64,000 bases of DNA from Datnioides undecimradiatus (taxonomy: Eukaryota > Chordata > Actinopteri > Lobotiformes > Datnioididae). The translations under genes were made by a program, and so were the position numbers. Location: the NCBI GenBank assembly GCA_008933995.1, contig WARS01000069.1, positions 372,001 to 436,000 on the forward strand, given 5' to 3'. Shown here piece after piece: positions 48,140-60,689 of the stretch. The first letter of the stretch is position 1. Each line of letters begins with the position of its first letter. The notes beneath the pieces were generated by a model that was not told the DNA's origin, did not search any database, and saw only the letters and a program-made list of their open reading frames with translations.

Positions 48140-51100
48140 CATACTTGTATTCATGTATACCAGAGTCCACTCAAAATATCAATAATTCACCATGCAGATC
48201 ATCGAACAACTCTTATACACATATAAATCCCACTAAAACCATCGAGTTTGGTGTTTCAGTGCTGCAGCTCTGGTTTGGTGACAGCTGACCTCCAAACCAG
48301 AGCTGGTGACTGTTAGAACCGTGGAAAAGCTAACCAAGACAGTTTAACTGAGTTTTATTTTAGTTCAATTGACTTTAGCTGGATATAATTTGACGGGATC
48401 GGTTGCACAGCTGCTGGATGCGGCGCTCTCGCTCTGTGGGGGATCGATGTCAACAGTCGTTGTTATTTAGACGCTAAAATACAGGAAAACAGGGTCCAGG
48501 TTGGAAAATGCTGAAGTTCCCCTTGAAGCTGGTCAGCGCAGTAAACTGTGCTGCACGGCTGGGTCGGGTTCAGGCCAAATGGAAAACACAAAAACAAATT
48601 AAATTGTGCATTTAGAGGCAACGGAGAGCAGCAGAATGACTTTGCTTTCTGTAACAGTTATCAGACACAGGCTATGAGACACATTAGCAGCAAAGCCATT
48701 AGCTCACACTGGGTTTAAAATAGGGTTTCTATCAAACACCAGGAAGTTATTGAGCATTGTTATTAATAATGAATGGCTTTTCCAGTTGCATATTAATTGT
48801 GGTGAGATGCTTTTATTCAGAGAAACATTCCCAACAGTGACGGCTTCAATCCAGTCCTTTTTAAACCTGCACTGGTTGCTTAGACGAGGAAACACAAAGG
48901 GGGGGGCGGTCTTGAACGAGTTGATGGATGAAAATTAGAAATAAGCCCAGTGAAAATCTGGAAATTAGCTGGGTATTCATTTCTATAAAATCCAGTCCAA
49001 TCTACAATGAATCAGTGAATCAGCTCTATTTAACATCTTTCTACAACTTGGCAGCCTTGTAAGTACATGTTTCCAGAAGAGCTTCCTTAAAGAGGTTCCA
49101 CAGTTGTAAATATCGTTTCTAACTATGGTGCTTTTGATGATATTTGACAATAAACATGCATATTTTGCCCGTTGTGCACTGGATCCATAAATGTGTATGC
49201 AATTCTGGTTATTTTTAACCTTTTCTGTGCGATGCCAACACATAACACACGCTCAAACACTGAGCAGACACATTTTTACACCATCGGTAAAGATGCAGAG
49301 CTTCAAAGATGCTTCAAATCAACTGCAGCAGTGTTTATGTGTGTTTGTGTGTGTGTTCGGGGCGTCTAAGGAGAGACAGTGTGTATTTGCCCGTCGGACA
49401 CAATCTCTACCTCCAAATCCTTTTTCAGTATGAATGCGTCTGAGTTCAGGGGCCAAGATGTCTTTCTTATCGCTCCTTCCCAACTCCAGTTTTCTGTACT
49501 TATTCAAGCACCTCTTGCCTGAGCGGGGATCTTTGTCACCTCCATGGAGGCCAGCAGACTCCTGCCTCCTCACTCGACGCCTCCGAACCCTCCCCGCCTG
49601 CGTCTCTCGCTGGGTTTGAGAGTTTAAAAAACACTTCAGTGACTCTCACTTACTCTCCCCCAGAGCAGACGAGGAGATTGTCTGTAGATCTTTCAGGCGG
49701 ACACAAGTCGGGGGAACTGCAGCGAGGCAAAATAAGAGAATTATCTCTGGCTGGTGTTTGTGTGAGGTGGATTTCAAGGATGCGAGTGGGAGATTGCTGT
49801 ATGTGATCTGTGGCTGACTGTGCGTGAGGTGCTTGGCTTGTGCATGTGTATTCTGAACTTTCATTCATCCCGGGAATGTCAACCTTTACCTCTTTTGCTC
49901 TTTTCGTGACATTCGTGCAGTGACACGCACCAGATGCGTCCATTTCCGGGGTTCAGCTCCTCTGAAGCTGCCTTTTCAAAAGCAAATACGTCTCAACCTG
50001 TTGACAAGAAAGTCAAAATCCTGCCGCTTTACCACAGAAATGACTCAGTTCGGTCAGGAATGACTCAACACTTTCACACATATATCAAAGGCAAACAAGG
50101 ATAGAAACAGCTGCAACCTTGTGCGAAACATTCTCAATTTAAAGTCTGACCGCAGACACACGACAGTTGTTTTTGTTTGTCTTTCTATAGCCAGACCCAT
50201 CTGCACAACACATAACGTGCCATCGCTGAAGAAAGGTCTGGCTGTAGCTGTTGTCATTCAAAACCGAGCCCGACATGCAGCGACAACGTCGTTGCGCATT
50301 TTGAGGTTTTGGTGGAACATTTGCAAAAGAAAAGGCGGTAGGCTGCTAGGTTGTTTCAGATCGTGCTGCAAAGCTGCAGGTTAGCGAACTTGCGTGCAGG
50401 CTGCTAGCTTGCAGATCACGGTCGTCGCTTCACAAAGAGACAAACTGAGCTCTTGATGACGGTACCTTGAAAAGAGCAGAAGAAGAGGAGAGAGCCGACT
50501 GAATTAGTCAGCCAACGACAGGCTTGTTGCAGGATTGCCACAGGTGCTGCTTTGTGTGGTTTGTGATTACAAAATCTGATTAATATGACACTGAGAATAT
50601 AAAATAAGATGAGATAACCCTTCGGTTTGAGTGTGAAGGTCAACTTTATTCTAGATACTGTTGGCAAAGCACAAAACTACAAGAAATCCATCTGTGAGTG
50701 CGCTTGTTTGTATTGATATTAACACATAGCAGCTCCAAAAGCCTGTAGCAAACTAAACAATCTTACATTTACAGTATAATTTTAACCTTTCTGTCCATCA
50801 GGTATCACTCTGCAGCCAGTCTGACAGCCTGAGGTCACCGGCCGAACAGAGCAATTTCTCATTTGAGCCCATGGTCTCTACAGCTTCTAAGAAAACATGT
50901 CTGTCATTGAATGATTGAGTGAATGATTAACATTGAGGAAAGTTTAAAAATACATTGTTGAAGATGTGCAGAGGTAGGCCCGAGTGCCAGGGTTCAGCCC
51001 CAGTCCAGTTTAAACCGCCCTGGTTCTGGGGCAACTCTGGACATAAAAGGTGTTTCGCAGCAAAGCGTTTGATCGGGCTGGTTCGTGTCTCAGTAGTACC

Positions 51101-52560
51101 ATTTTTTAAAAAAGGCAGCACCTTTATATGTTGCACCTTTTGATAGAGGTGTCCCTCGAAATGGGATCCAGCCATTCACAGCTCTGATCTTCTCTGTATG
51201 ACCACAATCTTCAACTGGCAGCCGCAGGGCAGGTCGCAGGGGATGAAATGTGGTTACTCGACCTCTTCGCATGCAGCCATTTCTGGGCTGGTGCGAGGGT
51301 TCGTTCCAGCCTCTACTGGTGCCTTTAGTAAAGGTTTGCTGCTAGAGGTGGTAAATTTGACAAGTGCACATTAATCGATTGCTACCATTTGAGGCCAGTG
51401 TATAATCGAGTGGAAGCTGCGTAACAGCTGCGTTTGATGCATTTATATTTTAGGTTTGCATAGTTTTGCATGTCTCTGCATCCACTTAAAAGGTCAGACT
51501 CTGTGGTTCTCTGCAAACCTGCTCTGAAATTAATCCAAATGAGGTCTGAGGTCAGCTCAGACAAGTCCTACTCATGTCTAAAGTCTTGTCGAAGCAAGTC
51601 TCCAGTCCTGGAGGACAGGTTGACATCAAGTCATATGTGTATTTGTCCCATGGTAACTTTAACCCCACCTGTGAGCGCATGCATCATTGTGCGAGTGTGA
51701 GTGGTAAACCCCAGTGGTGATGCTCTGTTCAATAGTGGCTGAGTCCAGTTCATTTCTCCAGCTGTCTATTTGCGGGGCAGTCAATGAGGTGCACTCCCAA
51801 CCGTCTCCGTGTCCCAAACACCTAACCCTGCCATCCATCTACCTGACACACACACACCCCCGTCTCCTTTTTTAAACCTTTATTTATCCAGGGAGTGTTT
51901 GCTGAGCCTGCATCCTGCTTTCCAGTTACACCCCGTTACACATCCACACAGGTCAGGTATTCCCCGTCTGAGAACAAACTCAGATTTTGACTGTTTGACC
52001 CAGAGCTGGGTCCGTGCAGGTGTGTAGGTGAGTTCAAGGACATGGCATTCATGTCATATTACAACATACAGCAATGTATAGTGCTGTTAGCATCATATAT
52101 ACACGCCTATACACAACAAAACACAATGCCGCCGTGCTTTTGGGGCCGTTTGAGAAACATGAGTTACATTCATTCACTGCAACAGTTCTGTTTTAGGCTA
52201 AATGTGTGTTCTCCCTCCGTCTATGTGGGTCCATGGAAAGCAAGTTACGAGATGTGATCAAAGTGTTCCAGCTGTCAACGAATGGAGCGCAGCATGGCAA
52301 TTTGCATGCAGCAAGTGCAAGCGGTAGCTTTAATGAGTCATGTTGCTCCCGTGCGTCTGTGCGTTTTTCACCACAGACTTCAAAACTGCACATTCTGTGT
52401 GAAACGCAAACCTCATGTCAAGGATCATCACCTGTGACATGAGTCGAGACCAGGAGACCAGACCCTGAGTCCTTACAGCGTTGGAGTTCAAAGTCTTTAG
52501 ACTGAGGAAGGGTCATTAGATCGGGGCTGCCACCAAGAGCATGCTGCATCTGCATGGTAG
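48140..52560. other. Gene-free intergenic stretch
   Basis: No supported gene. TG runs occur at about 49337-49356 and a CA run at 51845-51856. The remainder is ordinary AT-leaning sequence. Confidence 0.5.
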
Positions 52561-52574
52561 TGCACACTGAACTG

Positions 52575-53060
52575 AAGGTGAGGCAAGTTTATTTATATAG
52601 CACCATTCAGACACAATAAAATAAATCTAAAGGAAATTTGATCTAAAATAGGAATTGATAAAAAATAATTAGCGATTAAAAGACAATCATTTAAAAGACA
52701 ATATTAAAAAATGAAATGAATAAAGGTGTGACAGATAAAAGATGGAATTAACCCCTGGTTGAAATGAGCTGACTGTGTCTGAAGACCTCAGGTGTTCGGG
52801 AAGCTCATTCCACAGGTGAGGAGCATAGAAAGTGAAAGCTGCTTCACCTTGTTTGGTTCTGACCCTGGGAACGGTGAGTAAACGTGTCCCAGACGACCTG
52901 AGGGGGTCTGGATGTTTCATACCGTACGAGTGATTCAGAAACGTGTTGAGGCCTGAGACCATGAAGCACTTTGTAGACAAGTAGCAGCATTTTGAAATCT
53001 ATCCTTTGACGCACAGGAAGCCAATGCAGAGATTTAAGCACTGGTGTAATGTGTCAATGC
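52575..53060 (-). mobile_element. LINE ORF2 C-terminal fragment, frameshifted, with 3' UTR
   Basis: On the - strand one frame (53041 down to 52844) reads SLHWLPVRQRIDFKMLLLVY then KVLHGLRPQ. The next block continues in another frame (52980 down to 52687) as RVRTKQGEAAFTFYAPHLWN then ELPEHLRSSDTV. Both are consecutive blocks of the fish LINE reverse-transcriptase C-terminal domain, so a frameshift lies near 52890-52960. The 3' end carries the common GTGCTATATAAATAAACTTGCC tail near 52575-52605 (read on the - strand). Catalytic RT motifs are absent (5' truncation). Confidence 0.85.
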
Positions 53061-53064
53061 TGAG

Positions 53065-54155
53065 TTCTGATGAAGTAACATAAATGGTTCTACATTGGCA
53101 ATTTACTCGTTTTGTTGATACCACAGAGTAAAGCCGAAACACCTGAGCCCCTGCTGCAGCATAGGGTTCTGATAAGTTTGGCTCCTTGATGCCATGAAAA
53201 CGGCGTGCAACATTGTGATCGACTGCTTGCTTCATTGCAGTTGAGTCAGGTGGGACCGCCATTATAACGGCTTGGCTTTCGTTAAAGTGCAGTGCGAGTA
53301 ATGTCGGCCATCTTCATACGGTTAAAGTCTGTCACACCCTGTACGTTGTGGCATGGTTGCATCGAATTGCATGATGTTGCCTGTGTTTGATGTTGCCTCT
53401 TGCTGTATACAATAATTCCATCGGCGCTAGAAAGCAAAGTGTGCACCTACTAAGCACAACTCACTTGTTCCCAGAGCCTCGGATAGATTTTTCCACATGC
53501 CTGTGACTGGATGGGGTGCAGACGCTGAGGTAATCCTCACTGATGGAAAAACAGTCACAGTCACAAAGCCCTCTGTCTGCCCGCTGAGCGTGTGATGAGA
53601 TAGTGAAGAGATTGCCAGGGATACTTGGAGAATTTTCCTCCACTTTGACAAAGAAAGGACACCAAGGAGTACATACAGAGAAATAAAGGTGACAGGTGGC
53701 TTCTGCTACAGTCTGGCACTGCTGAAAAATTACTTATTTCGCACTACAATGGTCCTGCATGTGAGGGTGGAGGTCAGGCTGTGATGGTTCATTTACCACA
53801 TGTGGCGTCTACGGCGCTATCTCCAACAGTGGCACCGTCCCGTGGAGGCCATTTGACGAGATGGTGTGTTGTGGCTCTGTTTGGCCAATTAAGTTAGTGA
53901 ATCATGAAACCATGAATCAAGCTGATATTAGAGAAGCTCCTTCTCATCTTGTACCACCAACAGGTCAACGTTCTCACCTATTTAGCGAAATATTATTATT
54001 TAGATCTACTTGAGGGTTCGGCGCCTGTTTACGGTTTCACGGTTCCAGATGATGAATCGCGAAGACGTGGATGGACGACTCCTCTTGATTTTAGGGTTTC
54101 TTTGGCTTTTTCTCAGTTGGGATAACAAACAGAAATACTCAGATACAAATGTACT
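53065..54155. other. Gene-free intergenic stretch
   Basis: No supported gene and no recognised repeat beyond possible diverged LINE sequence directly after 53060. Confidence 0.5.
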
Positions 54156-54162
54156 TATTCAC

Positions 54163-54500
54163 TGTCATGTTTTTGAGTCTCTGTTGGTGTTTTTGGTCAC
54201 GTCCTGTTTTATTTTGAAGCATTTCTCCCTCTTGTCTCCGTGTTTGCTTGTTTCCTGTGTTTAATTAGTCCATTTCACCTGTGTCTCGTTTGCCTGCCCT
54301 CTTCAGTCTTCCTCTGTTCTCTGTTGGACAACCACCATTAATGTGTCAGACTGTTTTTCCTTGTGTGTTTCTTCTGAAATACTGGTTTTTGATGGACTTT
54401 TGCCTGATCTATGGACTCATTTGCTTGTTTTGGACCAAATATCTGGTTTTGACCCTGCCTACCCTGGATTTCGGAGAGAGCATGTTAACAAGGGTAAGTC
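54163..54500 (+). mobile_element. LTR-like repeat, copy A of the 54-56 kb pair
   Basis: It starts TGTCATGTTTTTGAG and shares with 56062-56553 the phrases TTGGTGTTTTTGGT, TCCTGTTTTATTTTGAA, TCTCCCTCTTGT, TTCACCTGTGTCT, TTTTGATGGACTTTTGCCTG-like text and a CCCTGGATTTCGGA end region. It lacks the AATAAACTG polyadenylation-like tail of copy B. Same orientation, 1.9 kb apart. No coding capacity. Confidence 0.65.
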
Positions 54501-54509
54501 GAACATGGG

Positions 54510-56055
54510 TAAATACATAAAGAAGAAGAAGACAAAGGAAAGTAAACATCACCACATAGGGGAGTTGGAGGCAGGGGTGAGATGTAGTTGAAAGGGTATC
54601 GCTTTGTATTTATACAAAGCGTCAGATATTGTCAAAGCGTGGAGGGATGCATTGTGTTATAGCCTCTCGCTTTCAGAAACACTCTGCATCACATATTTCG
54701 GCCTCATTAACAGCCTTGAGAGGCCGTAATAACTCCAACCAGCCGTCTGATTTGAATAAAGCTCGGAGAGATGATGGATCGCGTTGCTCTTTGGCCCAGG
54801 GGTTTGCTGCATAATTTGTGTGGGACGAGATGTTTACATATTGAGATGCTGTCACATTTCGGCTCGACCAGCCTTATTCGGCAAACACGGCCCGAGGAAG
54901 TCTGACCGTCCGTCTCGCTAACTGTAAACTGAAATGAAAATCATCGTACATATCAGCGCGACCATCATGCTACAGCTGTGCTAATCATTGATTAAATCAT
55001 TTGCATATAGCAAACCTTACATTCAAGCTGTTTAATAAAGTCGACTTGATATAAGAAAAAGCCCATAAAAAGGGTCTTTAGAGGAAAACAAGCCTGACTG
55101 TGGGTGAAATGTCCAAACGTGTGCAGACACAGAAGCCGGCATGAGGAAGCGAGATTTTATAAATCCCACTCCCCTGGTGCTTCATTTAGCGCCTCTCCTC
55201 GGGTCAAAGGTCAACTTAACATCTCTCCAGTGCTGAACTCTGGCGTGATGCGTCCAGTCAGTACCCTCCGTCCACCACGGTTCACGTTGCGCTCACGGGG
55301 GCAAAGGGCAAAAGTGTGGGAGCTCGAAGACACACGAAAGGATTAGACACAACAGCGAGCCGTCTATATTGGCGGCGTCAGAGCTGTCGGTGAAAGTAAG
55401 AGATCTGAACAGGACAATCGACCGATCGAAACCAAGGATGGCTATGGAGGAGGACCTAAAGCGTTTAGCTTTATTTAGCTCTGAATACACTGGCTGCATC
55501 CCTAGAGAGAAACAAATGGAAGTCAACGAGAGAATAATAGATTTTCCACGGATATCCAAACAGACCTGCACACATGGACACGGGAGAACAGAAAAAATGA
55601 AATGAAATAGCGAAAAGATAAAGAGTCACCGTCCCCTTATCTAACTGCAGCTCCGCACCGTGCCCAAATTCATAATTCCCCCCAAAAAACCGTTGTTGCT
55701 CCAGCCGCGAATCTTTGCCTCGATTTCACGGCAGAGAGGAACATAATGAAATCATTTCTGTCTGTGTGGATTGTTTTCCCGTCGCCGTTTCTTTCAAATT
55801 GTGAAACAACCGTTAAAAATCATTTCACGGGATTACAAAGAATGAAAGTAACCCACCTAGTTGCCTCGTAATGAACAGAGATTCGGGCTTGTCTGTCATC
55901 TTTTTATTGCAAATCACAAGCGTGCATTGATTCAGCGATGGGGGGGTGGGGGGACATTTTGGGACAAGACTATGGCATGTTGGCAATTATTCTCTAGCAC
56001 CATGCACGCAGTAGAAACCTCAACAATTAAATGGCGAACTGGTAGGAGGAACACA
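54510..56055. other. Sequence between two LTR-like copies
   Basis: No gag or pol frames and no supported exon. A perfect 9-bp hairpin (CGCTTTGTA / TACAAAGCG) lies at 54600-54621. It looks like ordinary intergenic DNA, which argues against the two flanking copies being the LTRs of one element. Confidence 0.5.
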
Positions 56056-56061
56056 TGACCG

Positions 56062-56553
56062 TCATGGTTTTGACTTTTGTTGGTGCTTTTTGGTTATTTC
56101 CTGTTTTATTTTGAAAAGCTTTCCCTCTTGTTTCCTGTGGTTGATTGGATTATTGTTTTCACCTGTGTCTGGTTAGTCTTCCCTCCCTAGTGTATTTAAG
56201 TTGCTGTCACTTCCTTTGTTCTCCGTTGGTCCGTTGATTGTTCTTGTCTGAGTTCATGAAGCTCCTCGTGGTTCCTCCTGTTTATGGATTCATGGTTTTT
56301 TAGATTTCTGCCTGTTTATTGGACTTTGCTTTTGCGTGCTCCCTTGGATTACCTGGATTCGACCAACCGTAAGCCTGAACCCTTGAATAAACTGTTAGAA
56401 CATCTCCGCTCCTCGTGTCCGTCTGCAGTCGGGTTCATCTCCTCGAGTCCTCCCGTTCCTCTGTGCTACACGTGTCTGACAGAGACAGGAAGTAGAACAA
56501 CAACTCTTTCACCAGAAACCAGCAAATACACGAACTACAAGTCAAAACCATGA
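56062..56553 (+). mobile_element. LTR-like / non-autonomous repeat with 15-bp inverted ends, copy B
   Basis: The left end TCATGGTTTTGACTT (56062-56076) and right end AAGTCAAAACCATGA (56539-56553) are exact reverse complements. The interior has a TATA-like GTATTTAAG (about 56191), GAATAAACTG (about 56385, a polyadenylation-like signal) and CGTGTCTGACAG (about 56470), as in fish LTRs. The long inverted ends are unusual for an LTR. There is no coding capacity. Confidence 0.65.
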
Positions 56554-56559
56554 TTACGC

Positions 56560-58800
56560 CTCAATCTGAACAACCAACACTGCTGCAAAGACGAAGGAAA
56601 CTGCAAATGTTAGAGCACAAGACACCACACAGGTGCTCAATGGCCACGTCTGATTGACTGTACTGCCCTCAGGCTGCAGGTAATGGTCCCCTGAAGGTCC
56701 TAAACAGGGCGACTGTGAGTCTTGTTTGTTTTTCTGCTGTTGTGTTGCACTTCATGCAGGTTAATAATGCAAATCGCCCCACGCTTGGTCCATGTCCGAA
56801 ACCATTCCCCCCTCTTACGTAACAGACAATCTGTGGAGCAGTAAATTGGGATTTTTGGACACTTTAATCTGGACCCTCACAAGGCTGTGCATCCTTAAAT
56901 GTGTTTCATAAGCCAGCTCACAGCCGCCGCATGAGTACCTGAGCCCTCTCCTCCTCTCTGCATTCATTTATCAGCTGCAGCCAGGAAGTGCTGGGAAAAT
57001 TGCCCCCATCACTAGACAAATGTAGAGGCCGTGAAAACTCCTCTCCAGCCTTATTGCTCGCCTAAAACAAACAAATGTAAGGCACTTACACTACAATTAG
57101 TCCCTAAATCATGACAGATGGCCCCAAATAAAAGTCGTTAAACCGTAACAGGTAGTGAAAGTGACACGTTGGACGGAGCTGGACTGAGAGCTGCAGGTGC
57201 AGAAGGAATCAAAGCCCTGTGTGTGGAGGTTACAGTCTATTTTACACCCTGCACTGTCCTTCTGTAATGTTATGGTGATGTTTGAAAGCCTTTTGGCTAT
57301 TACCATCAGATGAGTTCACAGAAGACATCTGCCTTTCATTAACCTTCCTCTGATTGCCCATTACTCACTGTCTAGTAAGCCTTTAGTCTTTAGCTTGTGC
57401 TAATGATGGGCCTCATGGCTTAAACATTTACTTTTGGAAATAAACATATTTAGCAGAGGGAGAGTATCTTTGTTATGGTGCTTGGTCTTTGAGCCAAGCT
57501 AGCTTTTGTTGATGTTCTGCACCATTTACCACCAACACAAAACCTTTCCATTTACTGGCTCTGATTCCAAGTATAATGTCTCAGAGTGTGCAATTACTGA
57601 TTTTTGCCTCTGGACTAAATGAAAGTGGAAAAAAACCTGAAGAAAACGTTGAAAACATGTTGATAGCAGCTCATGAACAAACCAAATGTGTCAGATTGAT
57701 CCTTTAAATAAGCAAAAACCATCCGTGGTTTAAATTCAGCCTCCATGCCCGTCAGAGTAGTCACCTTGTGCACCGATGCCGCACGATTGCATTGCTCCTT
57801 AAACTCTGGACCTCCTCCAACGCATCAACCCTTGAGCTTGGATTTCATTTTGGAGAAGAAGAACATCTTGGTGCAGCCAAAACGAACAAGCAGGGCAGGC
57901 GGGGAGCAACGACTGCGTCGGTGCAGCCGCGTGCTCCTGTGCACGTGCAGAGCGCTGTGTCTTGGTGAAGAACCGAAGTACGATTATGCAAAGTTCAGGT
58001 CTCCTGCTTGGGTCACCTCAGGATGGTGCAGAGACGCTAACAGCTAGCACTCAGACCCCCGCAGGATGAATTCATGGTGCACATGGTGCAAAACCCCAGC
58101 GTGCCCATCCTGACCTGGTGCGCAGACTTTGCTCTTTGGGACAAAATTAAGCAGACAGGTCTTTATTAAACCAAGATCCTGTGCTAGAAAAATACTTACT
58201 AATAGTCAAATGGTGATAAATATGCTGAAACATAACCTCATCAGCAACATGCACCATGTGAGAACAATGTAAAGTAGTATATTAAAGCTGTCGGGGTTTA
58301 AATTCAGTTTCCTCACACAAGTAGCTAAGACTGCAAGAGCCAAAGGCTTCACCAGAGCCATCGTGATGCAGTGAATCTACGGCTTTAGAGTTCCCATAAG
58401 ATCTGGGAATGGTAATCTGGTGATCCAGCCTCGGCTGCAGCAGAAATCCCAGGTGGAGATCTGGATCCAGCGTCTGATTCAGATGAGCTCAATCTTCAAA
58501 TTGAGTTCTCCATTAACAGTTCAAATTACCCCAGTTGTACCAACAGTGGAGATTGGCTCCCAGTTGATAATGAGCTCCTTGTGATTACACATGTGATGGT
58601 ACTCAGTCAGGCGTCGCAGCTACACGACTGCTTCATGATGAGAGCTGAGGACGACAAAGAGCCAGGATGAGGTGCTCCGTCACGGCGTGAACATGTGCTC
58701 ATTACTGCGTTGTCTCACTGCCCCTTAACCCAAAATACTGATGCAGACATTACACAGGAGCCAATCAATACCTCTCATGCTGACCGGCAATGACGTCAGA
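56560..58800. other. Gene-free intergenic stretch
   Basis: No supported gene. Open frames such as 57745-58047 have no domain. Sequence composition is ordinary until the CpG rise near 58.8 kb. Confidence 0.5.
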
Positions 58801-58829
58801 GGCACAGTTGGACACCCCCCCCACCACCA

Positions 58830-59621
58830 ACAGCACCTTGAGTGTATGAGAGAGAGAGTGAGAGTGGGAGAGCGCCTGCCTCCCTGCCCCTTCGCACGGG
58901 CGCGCACTTTGAGGCGCGTTGCTACGTGCCCAGATTGGAAAGCAGCCGCGCGCCGCTGCATGGGGAGGCAATAAGTTGCACAAGTGATGGAGGGAGATGG
59001 AAACCGATGAGTGGCTTCCCACTTTCCCCCGGACCGCCACGCGCTGCCTGAGACTAAACATTATGTAATGACCACCTCTGGAGACACGGCGGGGGCTGCA
59101 GAGCATCCTCCCATAATTCTTCATATCCGCAAATCCCGCACACTGCACGCGTTCATCTATAAGCGCCCTTGTGCTTAGAGCGAGCCAGAAACACAGCAGT
59201 AATACTGCTTTGTAATATTTCTGTAGGTTAAAAGTAAAAACAATAAGCATTTATATGCACATGCAGCAGGAGCAGCCGGTTGTGGTGATGCGGGCGGAGA
59301 TAAAAATAGCGCAATTAACACAAGGGTGCCGGAAAGTGTCCGCCGAGAATCACAGATGCGTGAAGTCCCGGTGGGAATATCACGGTGATATTTAAATGGG
59401 GCTTGCTTTGGCATTTCACTGACGCACACCCGACATGTTCTCTGAAGATAAACAACGTGAATCTTTTTCCTTTTAGCGCATCCTGCAGGTTTGCGTCCCC
59501 TCACGTGAAATCGGGAGCGGCTGTTGCCCTGATCCAACATCACCCCTCTGTCGGACTGAGCCACCTCCTCTCTCTCTTCCATCAGCCCGCCTCTGTCTCT
59601 CATCCCTCCTCTTGCGTACTC

Positions 59622-59656
<35 letters not shown>

Positions 59657-60460
59657 TGGAACGCACGGACCCTCCGCCGCTGTCCAGGGATAATACGCTC
59701 GCTTCCTCCGCCTGTGCCGCTGCAGAACGGACCGTAAGCTGCATGCTGCCTCTTCCTCCCTGCCACACCGAGACCCCGATCAAGGTAAGAACCCCCGCAA
59801 CCCGGTCTCAGCGTTGATTACGGGGTACGTGTGTTGATGACGGGGGGTGGGGGCGGCTTCTGCACTTGTGGGTTCACTGGGATGTGTGGTGTGCGCACTG
59901 GAGACACACGCACGCTGCCACGTTGAGAGAGGCTCTGGTCCGTGGATCGCGAGGAGATCTGCCGAAGCCTCAAAGGGGGGGTCAACATACACCTGCACCT
60001 CCTCTGATAACTCTGCTGCTCGGACGCTCTGTCCCGGATTGTTGTTGAGGCGGGTTCACTCCTCAGACACTTGACACATGAGATCAGGGGCTGATCGGAG
60101 GAGGGAAGGAGCGAGATGAGGAAAAGAAAACAGGAAGACGGGGCGGAGAGGTTTGAGCAGATTGTTGCCAACGCGACCTATTGACTAGCAGTGCCATCTA
60201 TCCCCAGCTAATGGCCAAAGGGCAGTTTTGTCATTATTGCCCCGCAGCGTGTATCTTTTCACGTTAGCGGGGGGGCAGGACGGCTGTGTGTTAGCGGCTG
60301 CCCGCCGATCAGGTGATCCCGGGCTGATGCGCTCGGAGCGGGGAGGTGGTGCTGGAGTCGCTCGGTGCCAAACACGGAGCAGGCAGCTGCTGCTTGCGTG
60401 TGCGCAGCGGCGACATCTGCATGGGTGTGTGCGTGCGTGCGCGTGTGTAGTCACTGCCAT
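58830..60460 (+). promoter_or_regulatory. CpG-rich candidate promoter and first-exon region
   Basis: CG dinucleotides become frequent here compared with the flanks (for example 58895-58965, 59500-59790, 60270-60440). A (CT)15 run lies at 59625-59654. A consensus splice donor CAAG|GTAAGA begins at 59785, following a short open stretch from an ATG at 59743. This is what a vertebrate CpG-island promoter plus first exon looks like. Direction is inferred only from the donor. Mammalian synteny next to MFNG would suggest elfn2, whose 5' exons are non-coding, but nothing here proves it. Confidence 0.4.
59625..59654 (+). repeat. (CT)15 microsatellite
   Basis: An uninterrupted CT run inside the CpG-rich region. 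Antisense it gives an Arg-Glu repeat in a chance frame. CT/GA runs near promoters are common GAGA-type elements. Confidence 0.95.
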
Positions 60461-60471
60461 CATCAGAGTGC

Positions 60472-60492
60472 TGTGTGTGTGTGTGTGTGTGT
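60472..60492 (+). repeat. (TG)10 microsatellite
   Basis: A TG dinucleotide run at the downstream edge of the CpG-rich region. Confidence 0.95.
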
Positions 60493-60689
60493 TTGCTTAG
60501 AGAGACGGGCAGCGTTGGTGGAGATTAGTGTGCAGCAGTAAAAAGATGCGCGCGCACATAAGTGCCTGTGCTCGAGTTATCAATTTCCATATCAAAGTGG
60601 TTATTTCGATAGATTATGCAGTAGTAAGGATGGAGGGAAGGGTGGAGGGGCACTTGGTCCCTTTTAATCCTGCAACTCAAACCCCATTG

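Noticed and set aside
54163..56553. One complete LTR retrotransposon with two LTRs
   Set aside because: The 1.5 kb between the copies has no gag, protease, RT or integrase frame, and copy A lacks the 3' part of copy B.
59175..59783. 202-codon antisense frame with an Arg-Glu repeat
   Set aside because: It runs across the (CT)15 microsatellite in CpG-rich DNA where stops are rare. No domain, and it ends inside the candidate first exon on the other strand.
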